Assembly: GCA_020845635.1 (NCBI GenBank)
Contig: JADLFI010000018.1
Span: forward strand, 146,179-210,178
DNA from: Bacteroidia bacterium
GTDB lineage: Bacteria; Bacteroidota; Bacteroidia; UBA4408
Direction of reading: 5' to 3'
DNA length: 64,000 bases
In this document: positions 8,619-19,134 of the stretch, one piece after another
Position numbering within the stretch: position 1 is the stretch's first letter
Layout: each line of letters opens with the position of its first letter
The notes under the pieces: generated by a model
The model's input: only the letters and a program-made list of their open reading frames with translations
Database searches by the model: none
Told to the model about the DNA's origin: nothing
Translations under genes and position numbers: made by a program

Positions 8619-9863
8619 TTAATTTCCGCGTATAGCCTCTACCGGGTCAAGCTGCGATGCAGAATAACTTGGAATAAATCCGGAAATAACTCCAATAAGG
8701 ATAGACACCGTAATAGCTAAAAGAATATTGGTAAAACTTAACACTATTCCTAAATCTAGAAGATTATTTGCTATTGATATTCCTATAAACACCAGCAATA
8801 AGCCTATAATTCCGCCAATTAAGCAAAGTATAACCGACTCTAAAAGAAACTGGGTAAGAATAAAAATATTTTTAGCCCCTAATGATTTTTGGATTCCTAT
8901 AAGCACGGTTCTTTCTTTTACTGAAACAAACATAATATTTGCAATTCCGAACCCACCAACAATAATAGAGAAGCCACCTATTACCCATCCGGCAAGACCT
9001 ATAATTGCAAAAATACCATCAAACCCTTTTGAGAGCATACTTGTTTCATTCAATGCAAAATTATTATCAGCTAATGGTTTTAGTTTACGGATATTGCGCA
9101 TAATTCCGGTAATTTCATCTTTAAGTGCCTCGTTACTTACACCTTCTTTTGCTTGTAATAGTATTTGTGGATTTAAACTTTCATTTCTTAAGTCTAAGAT
9201 GTTGCGTGCATAGTTTACAGGTATAACAACTACATTGTCTAATGAAGCACCCATAATACTATTTCCTTCTTTCATGAAAGTTCCTATTACTTCAAATTTA
9301 TGACCTAAAATGGTAATAACTTTTCCTTTTCCTGAAGTATTACCGAACAAGTTAAGGGCAATACTATGTCCAATTATTGCTTTGTTTTTACCGCTGGTGC
9401 TTTCTTGTTCGGTAAAATATCTGCCATCGGCTATTTCAAAAGACTTTACACGTTCATAGTCGTGCGAAACACATTTCAGGCTAATATTTTCAATAATATT
9501 ATTCCGATATTTTACATTTTTTGAGGTGCCGGCTTCAAAAGCTCCGGCCTCTGCTAGTTTACTCTTATTTAATATTTGCGGAAGTTCATCAATTATGGGC
9601 AAAGGTCTGTTGTAATATTTCCACCAAGCATAATCGCCACCGAACTCCCAAGGCCACTTTTGTAAAAATATTACGTTATTTCCAAGTGATGAAACAGATT
9701 TACGAACGTTTGCTTCTAATGAGTCAACCACTGTAAACACAGTAATTATTGAAAAAATACCAATAGAAATACCGAGTAATGAAAGTATGGTTCTGAGCCT
9801 ATTTGACGTTAAGGAATTTAACGCAAACTTCAAACTTTCATAAATAATTTTAGGATAAAGCAA
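8619..9863 (-). CDS. ABC transporter permease, MacB/FtsX type
   Basis: This 414-aa protein has the MacB topology: one N-terminal membrane helix (SNRLRTILSLLGISIGIFSI), a large periplasmic MacB core domain (about residues 45-270), then three C-terminal FtsX-domain helices, with the conserved KERTVLIGIQKSLGAK coupling segment between the first two. It ends with the typical SYSASQLDPVEAIRGN. Such permeases couple with an ATPase to drive mechanotransmission across the envelope (lipoprotein or macrolide export). No ATPase gene is next to it; its 3' end faces the sugar transferase and its 5' side borders a lipoprotein gene on the same strand, 24 bp away. The substrate is unknown. Confidence 0.9.
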   Translation of the reverse strand: MLYPKIIYESLKFALNSLTSNRLRTILSLLGISIGIFSIITVFTVVDSLEANVRKSVSSLGNNVIFLQKWPWEFGGDYAWWKYYNRPLPIIDELPQILNKSKLAEAGAFEAGTSKNVKYRNNIIENISLKCVSHDYERVKSFEIADGRYFTEQESTSGKNKAIIGHSIALNLFGNTSGKGKVITILGHKFEVIGTFMKEGNSIMGASLDNVVVIPVNYARNILDLRNESLNPQILLQAKEGVSNEALKDEITGIMRNIRKLKPLADNNFALNETSMLSKGFDGIFAIIGLAGWVIGGFSIIVGGFGIANIMFVSVKERTVLIGIQKSLGAKNIFILTQFLLESVILCLIGGIIGLLLVFIGISIANNLLDLGIVLSFTNILLAITVSILIGVISGFIPSYSASQLDPVEAIRGN

Positions 9864-9887
9864 AGTATGTAAATTACAACGAGCCTA

Positions 9888-10607
9888 TTATTGTTTTGAT
9901 TTTACAAAATCATTTATACCTTGTGTAAACTTTTTGAATGTATAGGTTCCTCTTTGAAAGTTAGCAACCGGAAAACCATTCCAAACAATACTATTACCAT
10001 TGGCATCTTTATAGTTATAAAATGCCTGCGTGTTATCGGTAAACTCCCATACCATAGTATTATAGGCATCTTTATTAGTTTGGTTTGCGGTAAAGAAAGT
10101 TTCGTTTTTTGATTTATTAGGAAACGAAACATTTACATTGGTAAACTTATGGTAAATTACCTGCTGAAAATAGCTTGAATTTACTCCAACAAGTTGTAAT
10201 ATATCCGACAAAACACCACCCACAGCAGCTGTAGCTTGTAATTTAGCCTCAACGGTAAAAGTATTCTGAACATTTTCGCCTACAAAAAACTCCCCGGTAT
10301 TTAATCTTAAATTAGCGTAATCAAATACTTGCTTGATTTTACCCGAAACCTCAATCCATTTACTATCTCCATAAACTATTCTTGTAAACATAGGACCTTG
10401 GGTTCCTAACATACCATTATCGTCTGTCAGTTGAATGGCTGTTACCGGAAATGCAAGCTGTGATGTAATATCATTTCCTGCTGCATCTACTGCCGATACC
10501 AATTCCCAATTGCCTTGCATGGCCAATTTGGTTGGTGTTTCTTCTTCTTTACAACCTTGTAATATAATGGTTGCAGTAATTAGGCTAAGAATAATAAATC
10601 TCTTCAT
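9888..10607 (-). CDS. Lipoprotein of unknown function
   Basis: The start is set at ATG 10607, not at the longer ATG at 10625: it yields a normal lipoprotein signal (MKRFIILSLITATIILQGC), and a -7 box (TATATTTG, 10634 to 10627) lies 19 bp upstream, so the longer start would fall at the transcription start. The 239-aa product has Cys19 for lipidation. The mature part opens with a lipocalin-like phrase (MQGNWELVSAVDAAG) and is otherwise beta-rich without catalytic signatures. It precedes the MacB-type permease by 24 bp on the same strand, and I infer co-transcription. Role unknown. Confidence 0.75.
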   Translation of the reverse strand: MKRFIILSLITATIILQGCKEEETPTKLAMQGNWELVSAVDAAGNDITSQLAFPVTAIQLTDDNGMLGTQGPMFTRIVYGDSKWIEVSGKIKQVFDYANLRLNTGEFFVGENVQNTFTVEAKLQATAAVGGVLSDILQLVGVNSSYFQQVIYHKFTNVNVSFPNKSKNETFFTANQTNKDAYNTMVWEFTDNTQAFYNYKDANGNSIVWNGFPVANFQRGTYTFKKFTQGINDFVKSKQ

Positions 10608-10626
10608 ATAATAATATTTTCTCAAA

Positions 10627-10634
10627 CAAATATA
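10627..10634 (-). promoter_or_regulatory. -7 box TATATTTG
   Basis: Exact TAnnTTTG box read on the minus strand, 19 bp before ATG 10607. No clear -33 TTG at the usual distance. It supports the shorter lipoprotein start. Confidence 0.6.
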
Positions 10635-10976
10635 GTACCTCTTTGCAGATTAACCTAATTCATTTTTAATTATTTGGTTTTTGTCAAAATTCGTACCAAA
10701 CTTATTTATCTCATAAGTTGTAAATGTTAAACCGTAATTTTATTTAATTTATGATTATACAAAATGAATGGTTATTGATTGTTTTATAATGATTATTATT
10801 ATAGATACATTATATCAAAAAGGCTATTAATAGTATTTTATGGAGTGTAAAATAATATTCTGCAAAAAAAGAGATTATTGTTATTTTAGCATTTTTTAAG
10901 ACTGCTCTAATTATCTGTTTATTATTGAGTTAAATTTTTTATAACTTAGTACTTCAATTTATTAATTTTTATAAAA
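10635..10976. other. AT-rich intergenic region between divergent genes
   Basis: Very AT-rich. Apart from the leftward -7 box next to it, I see no convincing promoter motif for the rightward metalloprotease, no RNA gene and no long repeat. Confidence 0.4.
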
Positions 10977-13900
10977 ATGAATAAAAAAATTACGCTGTTT
11001 TTTGCCATCCTAATTTCATTTTTTTCTACTAAAATTCTTGCTCAAGAATATACTGGTGTCCGAGCTAATGAAATAATTAATGGAGCCGATTTGGTACGAT
11101 TTACCGAATATTCAACCATACCAGAGTATGTTAGATTTAAGCAGGGGAAAGAGATTCCTCTTTCAGAAATGAGCCTGTTTATAAGAAAAGTTTTTTTTGA
11201 AAACGATAAATCTGTAACATTCAAAACTATTAAGTCTGAGAAAGATGCCCTACAGTTTGAGCATATTCGCTACCAGCAATATTATAATAATGTTCCCATT
11301 GAATGGGCTGTATTAATAGTACATTCAAAAGATAACAAAGTTGTTTCCTTTAATGGACGATTGGCAGATTTGTCAACGGCTGATTATACCGCCTCGTTAT
11401 CAGAATCGGTAGCTTTACATGCAGCTTTACAACATATTAATGCAGAGGTTTATAAATGGCAGGTTCCGAGTGAAGAGCGATTTGTAAAAGAAAATTTTGG
11501 AATTGATTCATACTATCCTAAAGGAGAATTGGTTTGGTTTGCTCCTGAAGGTCACTTTAATAAAGGATTACGAAAAGTATGGAAGTTTAATGTTTATGCC
11601 CATAAACCATTGTCGCGCAATGAAGTATATATTGATGCTCAAGATGGTTCGGTATTATTTTTATCGAACAAAATACAAGATGCAAACTCTACAGGAACTG
11701 CTGTAACAGGATATAGCGGCACAAGGACAATTATTACTGATAGTTATAATGGGAGTTACCGCTTGCGTGAAACCACCCGTGGCAATGGTGTTCAAACTTT
11801 TAATTTGAATAAAGGAATTGACTATGGAAGCGCTACTGACTTTACAGATGCTGATAATAATTGGAATAATGTAAATGCTGATTTAGATCAATATGCTACT
11901 GATGCTCATTGGGGTTTAGAGATGACTTATGATTATTTTTTGAATGTACACAATCGAAATAGTATTGATAATAATGGAATGCTTTTACAAGCGTACATAC
12001 ATTATGATATTGATTATTTTAATGCTTTTTGGGATGGTCAGGTAATGACCTTTGGTGATGGAGATAATAATAATCCTTTAGTGTCACTTGATATTTGCGG
12101 GCACGAACTATCGCATGGTGTTACGGAAAATACAGCAGGTTTAATTTATCAGAATGAGAGTGGTGCTCTTAATGAATCTTTCAGCGATATTTTTGGGACA
12201 ACAATTGAGTTTTATACCAAACCTACAACAGGTAACTGGTTAATGGGTGATGAAATTGGCTCCGCTTTCCGCAATATGAGTGATCCAAATGCGAATGGTG
12301 ACCCCGATACCTACAACGGAACAAACTGGTACACCGGAACACAAGATAATGGCGGAGTACATACAAATAGTGGGGTACAGAATTTCTGGTATTATTTACT
12401 TTGTCAGGGAGGTTCGGGAACTAACGATATTGGCAATGCCTACAATGTTACAGGTATTGGTATGGATGATGCCCGACAAATTGCATACAGAAGTCTTACC
12501 AATTATTTAGGAGCTACATCTAATTATGCCGATGCGCGGTTTTATTCTATACAGGCAGCAATTGATATTTTTGGACCTTGCACACCACAGGTAATATCAA
12601 CCACTAATGCATGGTATGCGGTAGGTGTTGGAGCGGCATTCAATGCTTCTGTTATTGCCGATTTTAGTACCCCAATTACTTCTTCGTGTGCTTTTCCGTT
12701 TACGGTAAATTTTACTAACTCATCAACTAATGGCGGAAGCTTTACCTGGGATTTTGGAGATGGAACAAACAGCACTGCTTCAAACCCTTCACATACATAC
12801 ACAGCTTATGGTGATTATACGGTTACTCTTACTGCCGATGGGGGGACATGTGGTTCAGACATTGAAGTGAAAACCAATTATATATCTGTTAATGCTGCCA
12901 ACCCTTGTATAGCAATTATGGGTACAGGAAATACCCAAAGTTCTTGTGCAGGAACAATGTACGATAACGGAGGCGCTATCGGCAATTATACTGATAATTC
13001 TGATCTTACCATGACTATTTCTCCTCCGGGAGCCACTTCCGTTAATGTAACTTTTACTTCATTTAATTTTGAAACTGATTGGGATTATGTATATATTTAT
13101 GATGGGCCTACAACCGCTAGTCCGCTAATAGGACAATATACAGGAAGTAACCTGCCTAATGGCGGAAACGCTATCTCCTCTACCACGGGATCCATTACCA
13201 TCAGGCAAAGTTCTGATGTTTATATTAACTCTTCAGGTTTTATGCTAAACTGGACTTGTGTTATCCCTAACTCGCCACCTATAGTTAATTTTGTTGCTTC
13301 AGAAACCAGCAGTTGCTCAGGAACAATAACATTTACCGACCAAAGCAATCCTTTGCCAACCGCTTGGTTATGGGATTTTGGAGATGGAACAACCTCAACT
13401 CAACAAAACCCTACACATACTTATGCCAACGATGGGAATTATACGGTTACCCTTACTTCTACCAATAGTTATGGAAGTAACTCATTAATTAAAAGTCAGT
13501 ACATTACTGTTGATAAACCTGATGCACCAATAGCGCAAGAAGCTTATTTATGTGGTCCGGGGTCTGCTGTATTGTCAGCAATACCACAATCGGGTGGAAT
13601 ATTAAATTGGTATGATAATTTAACCGGAGGAACCAATTTAGGAACCGGAAACACTTATAATACTCCGGTTATCAATAATACAACCAGTTATTATGTTGAA
13701 GAAGTATTGGCACCTACTTCACAATATGTTGGTCCTACCACAAACACAATAGGCAATGGAGGAGCATTTAATGGAACACAATCATTAATTTTTGATGCTA
13801 TTTCAAACTTTACATTAGTTTCGGTTCAAGTATATGCAACAGGAGCCGGAAATCGTACCATTGAACTAAGCAATAGTTCCGGAACAGTTATTCAAAGTGC

Positions 13901-16334
13901 TACGGTTAATATACCTAATGGCTCAAGCAGAATTACGCTTAATTTTAGTGTACCTGCCGGCACAGGGTATCAACTCGGGGCCACAGCTAATGCTAATTTA
14001 TATAGAAATAATAGCGGTGTAAATTATCCTTACACTTTAAATGGCATAGTGTCAATAACCGGCAGTACTGCCGGAAGTGCGTATTATTACTCATTTTACG
14101 ATTGGGAAATTTTAACCCAAGCTTGCTATTCGCCCAGAACTGAAGTTATTGCAAATATTATTTCGGCACCAACAACCGTTGATGCCTCACGTTGTGGTTC
14201 AGGTACTGTAACCTTAACGGCCAGCGGTAGCAGTGATATACTTTGGTACGATGCGCCAACCGGTGGAAATTTGGTGAACACGGGGTCAACATTTAGTACA
14301 CCAATATTAAATAATACAACTGTTTACTATGTTGAATCTCATATTAATAATCCTTCACAATACGTAGGACCTGCTGATAATAACTTTGGTTCAGGGGCAA
14401 ACTTTACCGGAAACCAGCATTTGAAATTTGATTGTTTTAGTGATTTTCAATTGTTATCAGTAAAAGTGTATGCCAACGGTGCCGGCAACAGAACAGTAGA
14501 GTTAAGAAACAGCAGTGGGACCGTTTTGCAATCTGCAACTATCAATATTCCTGATGGGGAAAGTAGAATTAATCTTAACTTTAATATTAGCCCGGGTACA
14601 CAATATCAACTCGCTATAAATGGAACAACTAATTTATATCGAAACAGTGCCGGGGCAGTTTATCCATATACTTTGCCGGGAGTAGTTTCTATTACCGGTA
14701 CCAGTGCATCAACAGGCGGTTATTATTATTTCTTTTATGATTGGGAAATAATTCAACCGGGATGTTCAACTACACGCACACCGGCTACTGCAACCATTAA
14801 TCCTAATCCAAGTGTTACGGTACCTCCAACCCAAAATATATGCAGTGGAAGCTCAGTAACTTTAAACGCAACCAACGTTGTTGGTGATTTATTATGGATG
14901 CCTGGTGGAAGCAATTCTTCAAGTATTGTTGTTAGTCCTACATCTACTCAAACCTATACCGTTACCGCCACTAACAGTTGCGGAAGTATCAGTGAGTCTG
15001 TAACCGTTAATGTTACTCCACAGCCTTCTGTTACAGCGCCACAAGACCAAAATATCTGTTCGGGCGATCCGGTAACACTTACTGCTTATAATGTAAATGG
15101 GAACTTGGTTTGGACACCGGGAAATCAAACAAATGCTTCTATTACTGTTTCGCCTACACAAACCACTACCTACTTGGTTACTGCAACTAACAGTTGTGGT
15201 TCAGTAAGCGATTCGGTAACAGTAAATATTAATCAGGCATTAACTGTAGATGCCGGACCTGATGTAAATATTTGTTCCGGACAATCAGCAACACTTAACG
15301 TTTCAGGAAGCGGTAGCTTTGTATGGTCAACAGGGCAAACCGGTTCAACCATAAATGTTAATCCTACATCATCTCAGGCTTATTTCGTAACCGCTACCGG
15401 TAGCTGTGGCTCGGCTACAGATACTGTAATGGTTAAAGTTAATCCTTTACCTACCGTAACTGCACCATTGATGCAATCAATTTGTATAGGAAGTTCAGCT
15501 ACTCTAACGGCAAGTAATTATGTTGGTTCATTAAATTGGACTCCCGTAAATGTTAGTGGTGAAACCATCAATGTTAGCCCCGTACAAAATACAGTATATA
15601 CTGTTATTGCCTCTAATAGCTGTGGTACTTACAGCGACACTGTTAGTGTAATAGTTAATATGCTGCCAACCATAAATGCCGGCCCTGATATAACAATTTG
15701 TTTAGGGCAAACCGCTGTAATTAATGCTTCTACCAATGATGGAAATCTATTATGGTCAACCGGTGACACTACCGGTTCAATAAGTGTAAGTCCTAACAAT
15801 ACACAGACTTATTATGTTTCTGTTTCAGGCTTATGTGGAACTGCAGCAGATACCGTAGAAATATTTGTAAATATTCCGGCTATCCCAACCATTACACAAA
15901 ACGGAAATACTTTAAGTTCTTCATCGGCAGTTAGCTATCAATGGTATTTCAATGGAGTGGCTATAGCTAATGCTAACAATCAGTCTTTTACTCCTCAACA
16001 AGATGGTATATATGCTGTTGAAATTATTGATAGTAACGGATGCTCAGCCTTGTCAACCGATTATCTGTTTATTGTTACCGGGCTTAATGATTTGAGTGTT
16101 GATTTTAAATTATATCCAAATCCTAATAACGGTAATTTTGTTGTTGTATGCAATCAACATATTAAAGAACTGAGTATTTATAATGCCTTAGGTCAATTAA
16201 TAAAACAAATAAGCAACAACCACAATAGCAATCAGTTTGAAATTAATGTAAGCGAACAGTCAAATGGTATTTATTTTATTCAATTTCAAACTAATGAGCA
16301 AAGTATAATCCGAAAGTTCAGTATCAATAAATAG
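10977..16334 (+). CDS. Secreted M4 (thermolysin-like) metalloprotease with PKD, CUB-like and Ig-like repeats and a T9SS sorting tail
   Basis: A 1785-aa mosaic exoprotein. Residues 1-22 are a Sec signal peptide ending LAQ. A fungalysin/thermolysin-type propeptide spans about 35-215. The catalytic domain (about 225-560) has the zinc site HELSH (376-380), third ligand E400 in GALNESFSD, and the distal VHTNSGVQNFWYY segment. Then come PKD domain 1 (about 561-640, WDFGDGT), a CUB-like domain (about 641-760), PKD domain 2 (about 766-845), two copies of a roughly 130-residue module (about 914-1045 and 1126-1258) each preceded by a CHU-type Ig-like unit, and about five Ig-like repeats (CSGxxVTL...SCGS, about 1278-1634). 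The tail is a T9SS type A sorting domain (LYPNPNNGNFVV from about 1711). It should be exported by T9SS and digest extracellular protein. It is followed by a strong terminator. Confidence 0.93.
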   Translation: MNKKITLFFAILISFFSTKILAQEYTGVRANEIINGADLVRFTEYSTIPEYVRFKQGKEIPLSEMSLFIRKVFFENDKSVTFKTIKSEKDALQFEHIRYQQYYNNVPIEWAVLIVHSKDNKVVSFNGRLADLSTADYTASLSESVALHAALQHINAEVYKWQVPSEERFVKENFGIDSYYPKGELVWFAPEGHFNKGLRKVWKFNVYAHKPLSRNEVYIDAQDGSVLFLSNKIQDANSTGTAVTGYSGTRTIITDSYNGSYRLRETTRGNGVQTFNLNKGIDYGSATDFTDADNNWNNVNADLDQYATDAHWGLEMTYDYFLNVHNRNSIDNNGMLLQAYIHYDIDYFNAFWDGQVMTFGDGDNNNPLVSLDICGHELSHGVTENTAGLIYQNESGALNESFSDIFGTTIEFYTKPTTGNWLMGDEIGSAFRNMSDPNANGDPDTYNGTNWYTGTQDNGGVHTNSGVQNFWYYLLCQGGSGTNDIGNAYNVTGIGMDDARQIAYRSLTNYLGATSNYADARFYSIQAAIDIFGPCTPQVISTTNAWYAVGVGAAFNASVIADFSTPITSSCAFPFTVNFTNSSTNGGSFTWDFGDGTNSTASNPSHTYTAYGDYTVTLTADGGTCGSDIEVKTNYISVNAANPCIAIMGTGNTQSSCAGTMYDNGGAIGNYTDNSDLTMTISPPGATSVNVTFTSFNFETDWDYVYIYDGPTTASPLIGQYTGSNLPNGGNAISSTTGSITIRQSSDVYINSSGFMLNWTCVIPNSPPIVNFVASETSSCSGTITFTDQSNPLPTAWLWDFGDGTTSTQQNPTHTYANDGNYTVTLTSTNSYGSNSLIKSQYITVDKPDAPIAQEAYLCGPGSAVLSAIPQSGGILNWYDNLTGGTNLGTGNTYNTPVINNTTSYYVEEVLAPTSQYVGPTTNTIGNGGAFNGTQSLIFDAISNFTLVSVQVYATGAGNRTIELSNSSGTVIQSATVNIPNGSSRITLNFSVPAGTGYQLGATANANLYRNNSGVNYPYTLNGIVSITGSTAGSAYYYSFYDWEILTQACYSPRTEVIANIISAPTTVDASRCGSGTVTLTASGSSDILWYDAPTGGNLVNTGSTFSTPILNNTTVYYVESHINNPSQYVGPADNNFGSGANFTGNQHLKFDCFSDFQLLSVKVYANGAGNRTVELRNSSGTVLQSATINIPDGESRINLNFNISPGTQYQLAINGTTNLYRNSAGAVYPYTLPGVVSITGTSASTGGYYYFFYDWEIIQPGCSTTRTPATATINPNPSVTVPPTQNICSGSSVTLNATNVVGDLLWMPGGSNSSSIVVSPTSTQTYTVTATNSCGSISESVTVNVTPQPSVTAPQDQNICSGDPVTLTAYNVNGNLVWTPGNQTNASITVSPTQTTTYLVTATNSCGSVSDSVTVNINQALTVDAGPDVNICSGQSATLNVSGSGSFVWSTGQTGSTINVNPTSSQAYFVTATGSCGSATDTVMVKVNPLPTVTAPLMQSICIGSSATLTASNYVGSLNWTPVNVSGETINVSPVQNTVYTVIASNSCGTYSDTVSVIVNMLPTINAGPDITICLGQTAVINASTNDGNLLWSTGDTTGSISVSPNNTQTYYVSVSGLCGTAADTVEIFVNIPAIPTITQNGNTLSSSSAVSYQWYFNGVAIANANNQSFTPQQDGIYAVEIIDSNGCSALSTDYLFIVTGLNDLSVDFKLYPNPNNGNFVVVCNQHIKELSIYNALGQLIKQISNNHNSNQFEINVSEQSNGIYFIQFQTNEQSIIRKFSINK

Positions 16335-16351
16335 GAATAGCCAACCTTATA

Positions 16352-16381
16352 AAAAAAGCCCGATAAACTCGGGCTTTTTTT
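16352..16381 (+). terminator. Rho-independent terminator after the metalloprotease gene
   Basis: GCCCGA (16358-16363), loop TAAAC, TCGGGC (16369-16374), flanked by an A-run and a T-run that extend the stem; 18 bp after the stop codon. Confidence 0.9.
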
Positions 16382-16812
16382 ATAATATGAGTCAGTTGAT
16401 TGGTTAAGCAAGTTAAAAGGAAGTTGAGGTGTTTCGTATAATCACAAATTTACTCATATAATGCTGATAATGATTCGCTGGAATGTGTGATAAACCAGGG
16501 GTGAACTCCAATAATGATGCTAACAAAACCTCTTTCTAATGCGAATTTTTGAGAAGTGAAACAGGCAAATACTTACAACTTGAAGTTTGCTCCTTAAAGC
16601 CAATTTTGTATAACTTTTACTTATCTACTATTTATTTTTATTAATATTCGTGATATGCCTGGCAGTTGCTGCAATAATGCCATTCCGCCTCATGGTGTAT
16701 TCTCTTAATTGGCATTGGACAGTTCAATTTTATACGTATTTTTTTACTGTTATGCAGTTGCATTTCTCGACACTATGCTAAGCATTTTTTTTACCACGTA
16801 ATTTGGGTTTAA
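16382..16812. other. Intergenic region, nothing recognised
   Basis: Spacer between two convergent genes. No ORF with family resemblance, no tRNA-like fold, no repeat noted beyond the terminator at its left edge. Confidence 0.4.
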
Positions 16813-19068
16813 TTAATGTTGTACCACAAACTTACCGGTAGTAATAAATGCACGGCTCGAAACCCTACAGAAATAAATTCCTGATTTTAGATTCTCGGTG
16901 GATATGTTGTTTAAAGTACCCGGAGCAAAAACTTCAGTGTAAATAACTTGTCCTTGAATATTAATGATTTCAATTTTTAAAGAGGTAATTCTTAAAACAT
17001 CATCCATTTTGAAGAAAATTGAATGATTAGCGGGGTTAGGGTAAATATTTATTTCGGGATGATAACTTAACTTATTTATAGTATTTGAAGCATTTATGGT
17101 GTCGCCCATAAAGAAACTTACCCCACCGCTATAATTTCCAATTATCAAATCCAGTAACTGGTCATTATTTATATCATATAAGGCTGGTGCAACACGGTCG
17201 CCCACTTTAATATTCTGAAATGCAGAGTCGAGTCGTGTAAAATTCCCATTAATATTGTTATCTATATTACCATATCTATATAAAACGCCATTACTAGACC
17301 CTACCAATAATTCATATTCGCCATTGCTATTATTATACAAACAAGGAAAACTAAATCCGCTGCTCACATTAACAGGAGTAACATTAATACCTCCAAAAAA
17401 ATAATTTGCACTGTCGGCAGAAAATACCGGAGCAGATACAGTTCCAATATTCTTAAAATAGTTTAATTTCCCATTACTTCGGCCTACGAGTACATCTAAA
17501 AGTCCATCCCTATTTACATCAATAACTTGTGGGGAAGCAAATTGCCCGGCAATGATTCCTGCAAACAGACTGTTGTTTGCCACATAGTTGGCCGGTAATC
17601 CCGCAGCAGCAACATTTTGATAATAATATAAACGCCCATCACTTGCCCCAATTATCATATCTTCATCACCGTCATTATCTAAATCGCCAAATGAAGGTAC
17701 TAAGTTTTGAAGTCCGAGCGAACCAAGAGAAGCAAAATCTTTAGAAAATAATTCAAACTTAGGCTCTGTCAAGGTGCCAATATTTTTCAGGGCAGTAAGT
17801 TTTGAAGTATAAACACAACCATCATCAGGATAACCATAATTGCCAATAATAATATCCATTAAACTATCATTATTAAAATCGACAAATGCCGGATATGCGC
17901 CCTCACCAACTTCAATCATATCTTGCTGCAAGAAATTCATTTGTTGAAACTCAAAATATGCAGAATCGTCCTGGTTTATATTTTTATAATACCATAATGA
18001 TTTATCATTATAAGAACATGTACCGGCATTAGGACTGGCCAGTAAATCGCGTTTACCGTCATTATTTACATCAACATAAAAAGCGCACGGGAAAAGAGGG
18101 ACATTAACAAAATTCGTGTTGTTAGGATAATTAGTCTGTTGCGAAATCATATCAGCCATTTGCAGTGTACCTCCATTTTCAAGATAGACTAAGGTATTGT
18201 ACGAGATATCACCAAGAACTAAGTCGCGTTTTGTATCGCCATTTAAATCGGCACAAAGCGTACATGAACCGGAGTGACGGGACGAACGATCGTCTTCCAA
18301 GTTATTGTTATTTACCGGAGCTATATGGTCTGATGGGCCGCAAACATCTAGAGTAACAGAATTATTGCTAAAATTTTCCTCAAAATCTCCAAAACATTCA
18401 TCTTCTAATACAAAGTAATTTAATGAATCGCAAGTCCCGTATAATTCCATAGAATAGTTTTTATTCCATTGCATTCTTACCCCAATAAAGTCAAAAGTCA
18501 ATACATCTATATCGCCATCATTGTCAACATCATAAATTGCAGGAATATCAGTACTTGTAACGTATAGGTTTAAATAGTTTGTTGGGGGGGTGGTGTTAAT
18601 GTAATATGAATAGAGGGTTGGTTTTACCAAGGTAAATTTTAACCCATTTACTGCATCACCATCATTTCTGTATATTTTAATTCCTAAATTGGTATGTGTA
18701 AAAATATCCATTTTTCCGTCACAATTATAATCGCGCAATAATACCCAACTGCTTAGTTGGGGAAATTTATTAATATACTCGGCATCATAATGATAGTCAA
18801 CAGTATTAGGAGTACCTCCGTTTATAAAAGTAGATATCTTATTTCCACTACGGTCAAATACAAATAAATCCATTATCCCATCAAAATTTAGGTCAATGTC
18901 TGAAACTTGAAGGAAATTTAATCCTCCGGCCCAAGGGTTTCTCAATTCAGTTCCGTTTACTAAATGAACTTTAATACTATCCACTCTGTTAAAGTAAATT
19001 TGGGCTTTAACATAATATGAATTGATTAAAAAGAGGGAAAATATCAGCAGAAATATATTGTTGCGCAT
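16813..19068 (-). CDS. Secreted FG-GAP/VCBS repeat protein with T9SS sorting tail
   Basis: A 751-aa exported protein with signal peptide (residues 1-22, ending VKAQ) and at least nine calcium-binding loops of the form DxNxDGxxD (for example DLNFDGIMD, DVDNDGDID, DVNNDGKRD, DLDNDGDED, DVNRDGLLD). These mark FG-GAP/VCBS blades of an integrin-alpha-like beta-propeller. The last 80 residues are a T9SS type A sorting domain (INIYPNPANHSIFF to GKFVVQH). Family members act as surface adhesins or scaffold proteins; no enzyme domain is visible. A -7 box (TACTTTTG, 19093 to 19086) lies 17 bp before the ATG. Confidence 0.92.
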   Translation of the reverse strand: MRNNIFLLIFSLFLINSYYVKAQIYFNRVDSIKVHLVNGTELRNPWAGGLNFLQVSDIDLNFDGIMDLFVFDRSGNKISTFINGGTPNTVDYHYDAEYINKFPQLSSWVLLRDYNCDGKMDIFTHTNLGIKIYRNDGDAVNGLKFTLVKPTLYSYYINTTPPTNYLNLYVTSTDIPAIYDVDNDGDIDVLTFDFIGVRMQWNKNYSMELYGTCDSLNYFVLEDECFGDFEENFSNNSVTLDVCGPSDHIAPVNNNNLEDDRSSRHSGSCTLCADLNGDTKRDLVLGDISYNTLVYLENGGTLQMADMISQQTNYPNNTNFVNVPLFPCAFYVDVNNDGKRDLLASPNAGTCSYNDKSLWYYKNINQDDSAYFEFQQMNFLQQDMIEVGEGAYPAFVDFNNDSLMDIIIGNYGYPDDGCVYTSKLTALKNIGTLTEPKFELFSKDFASLGSLGLQNLVPSFGDLDNDGDEDMIIGASDGRLYYYQNVAAAGLPANYVANNSLFAGIIAGQFASPQVIDVNRDGLLDVLVGRSNGKLNYFKNIGTVSAPVFSADSANYFFGGINVTPVNVSSGFSFPCLYNNSNGEYELLVGSSNGVLYRYGNIDNNINGNFTRLDSAFQNIKVGDRVAPALYDINNDQLLDLIIGNYSGGVSFFMGDTINASNTINKLSYHPEINIYPNPANHSIFFKMDDVLRITSLKIEIINIQGQVIYTEVFAPGTLNNISTENLKSGIYFCRVSSRAFITTGKFVVQH

Positions 19069-19085
19069 AATTTGTTGTTTAAGAA

Positions 19086-19093
19086 CAAAAGTA
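19086..19093 (-). promoter_or_regulatory. -7 box TACTTTTG
   Basis: Exact TAnnTTTG match on the minus strand, 17 bp upstream of ATG 19068 of the FG-GAP protein. Confidence 0.6.
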
Positions 19094-19134
19094 GTAAAAT
19101 AGATTACAATTTGTTACTATATTTGTACAGAATA

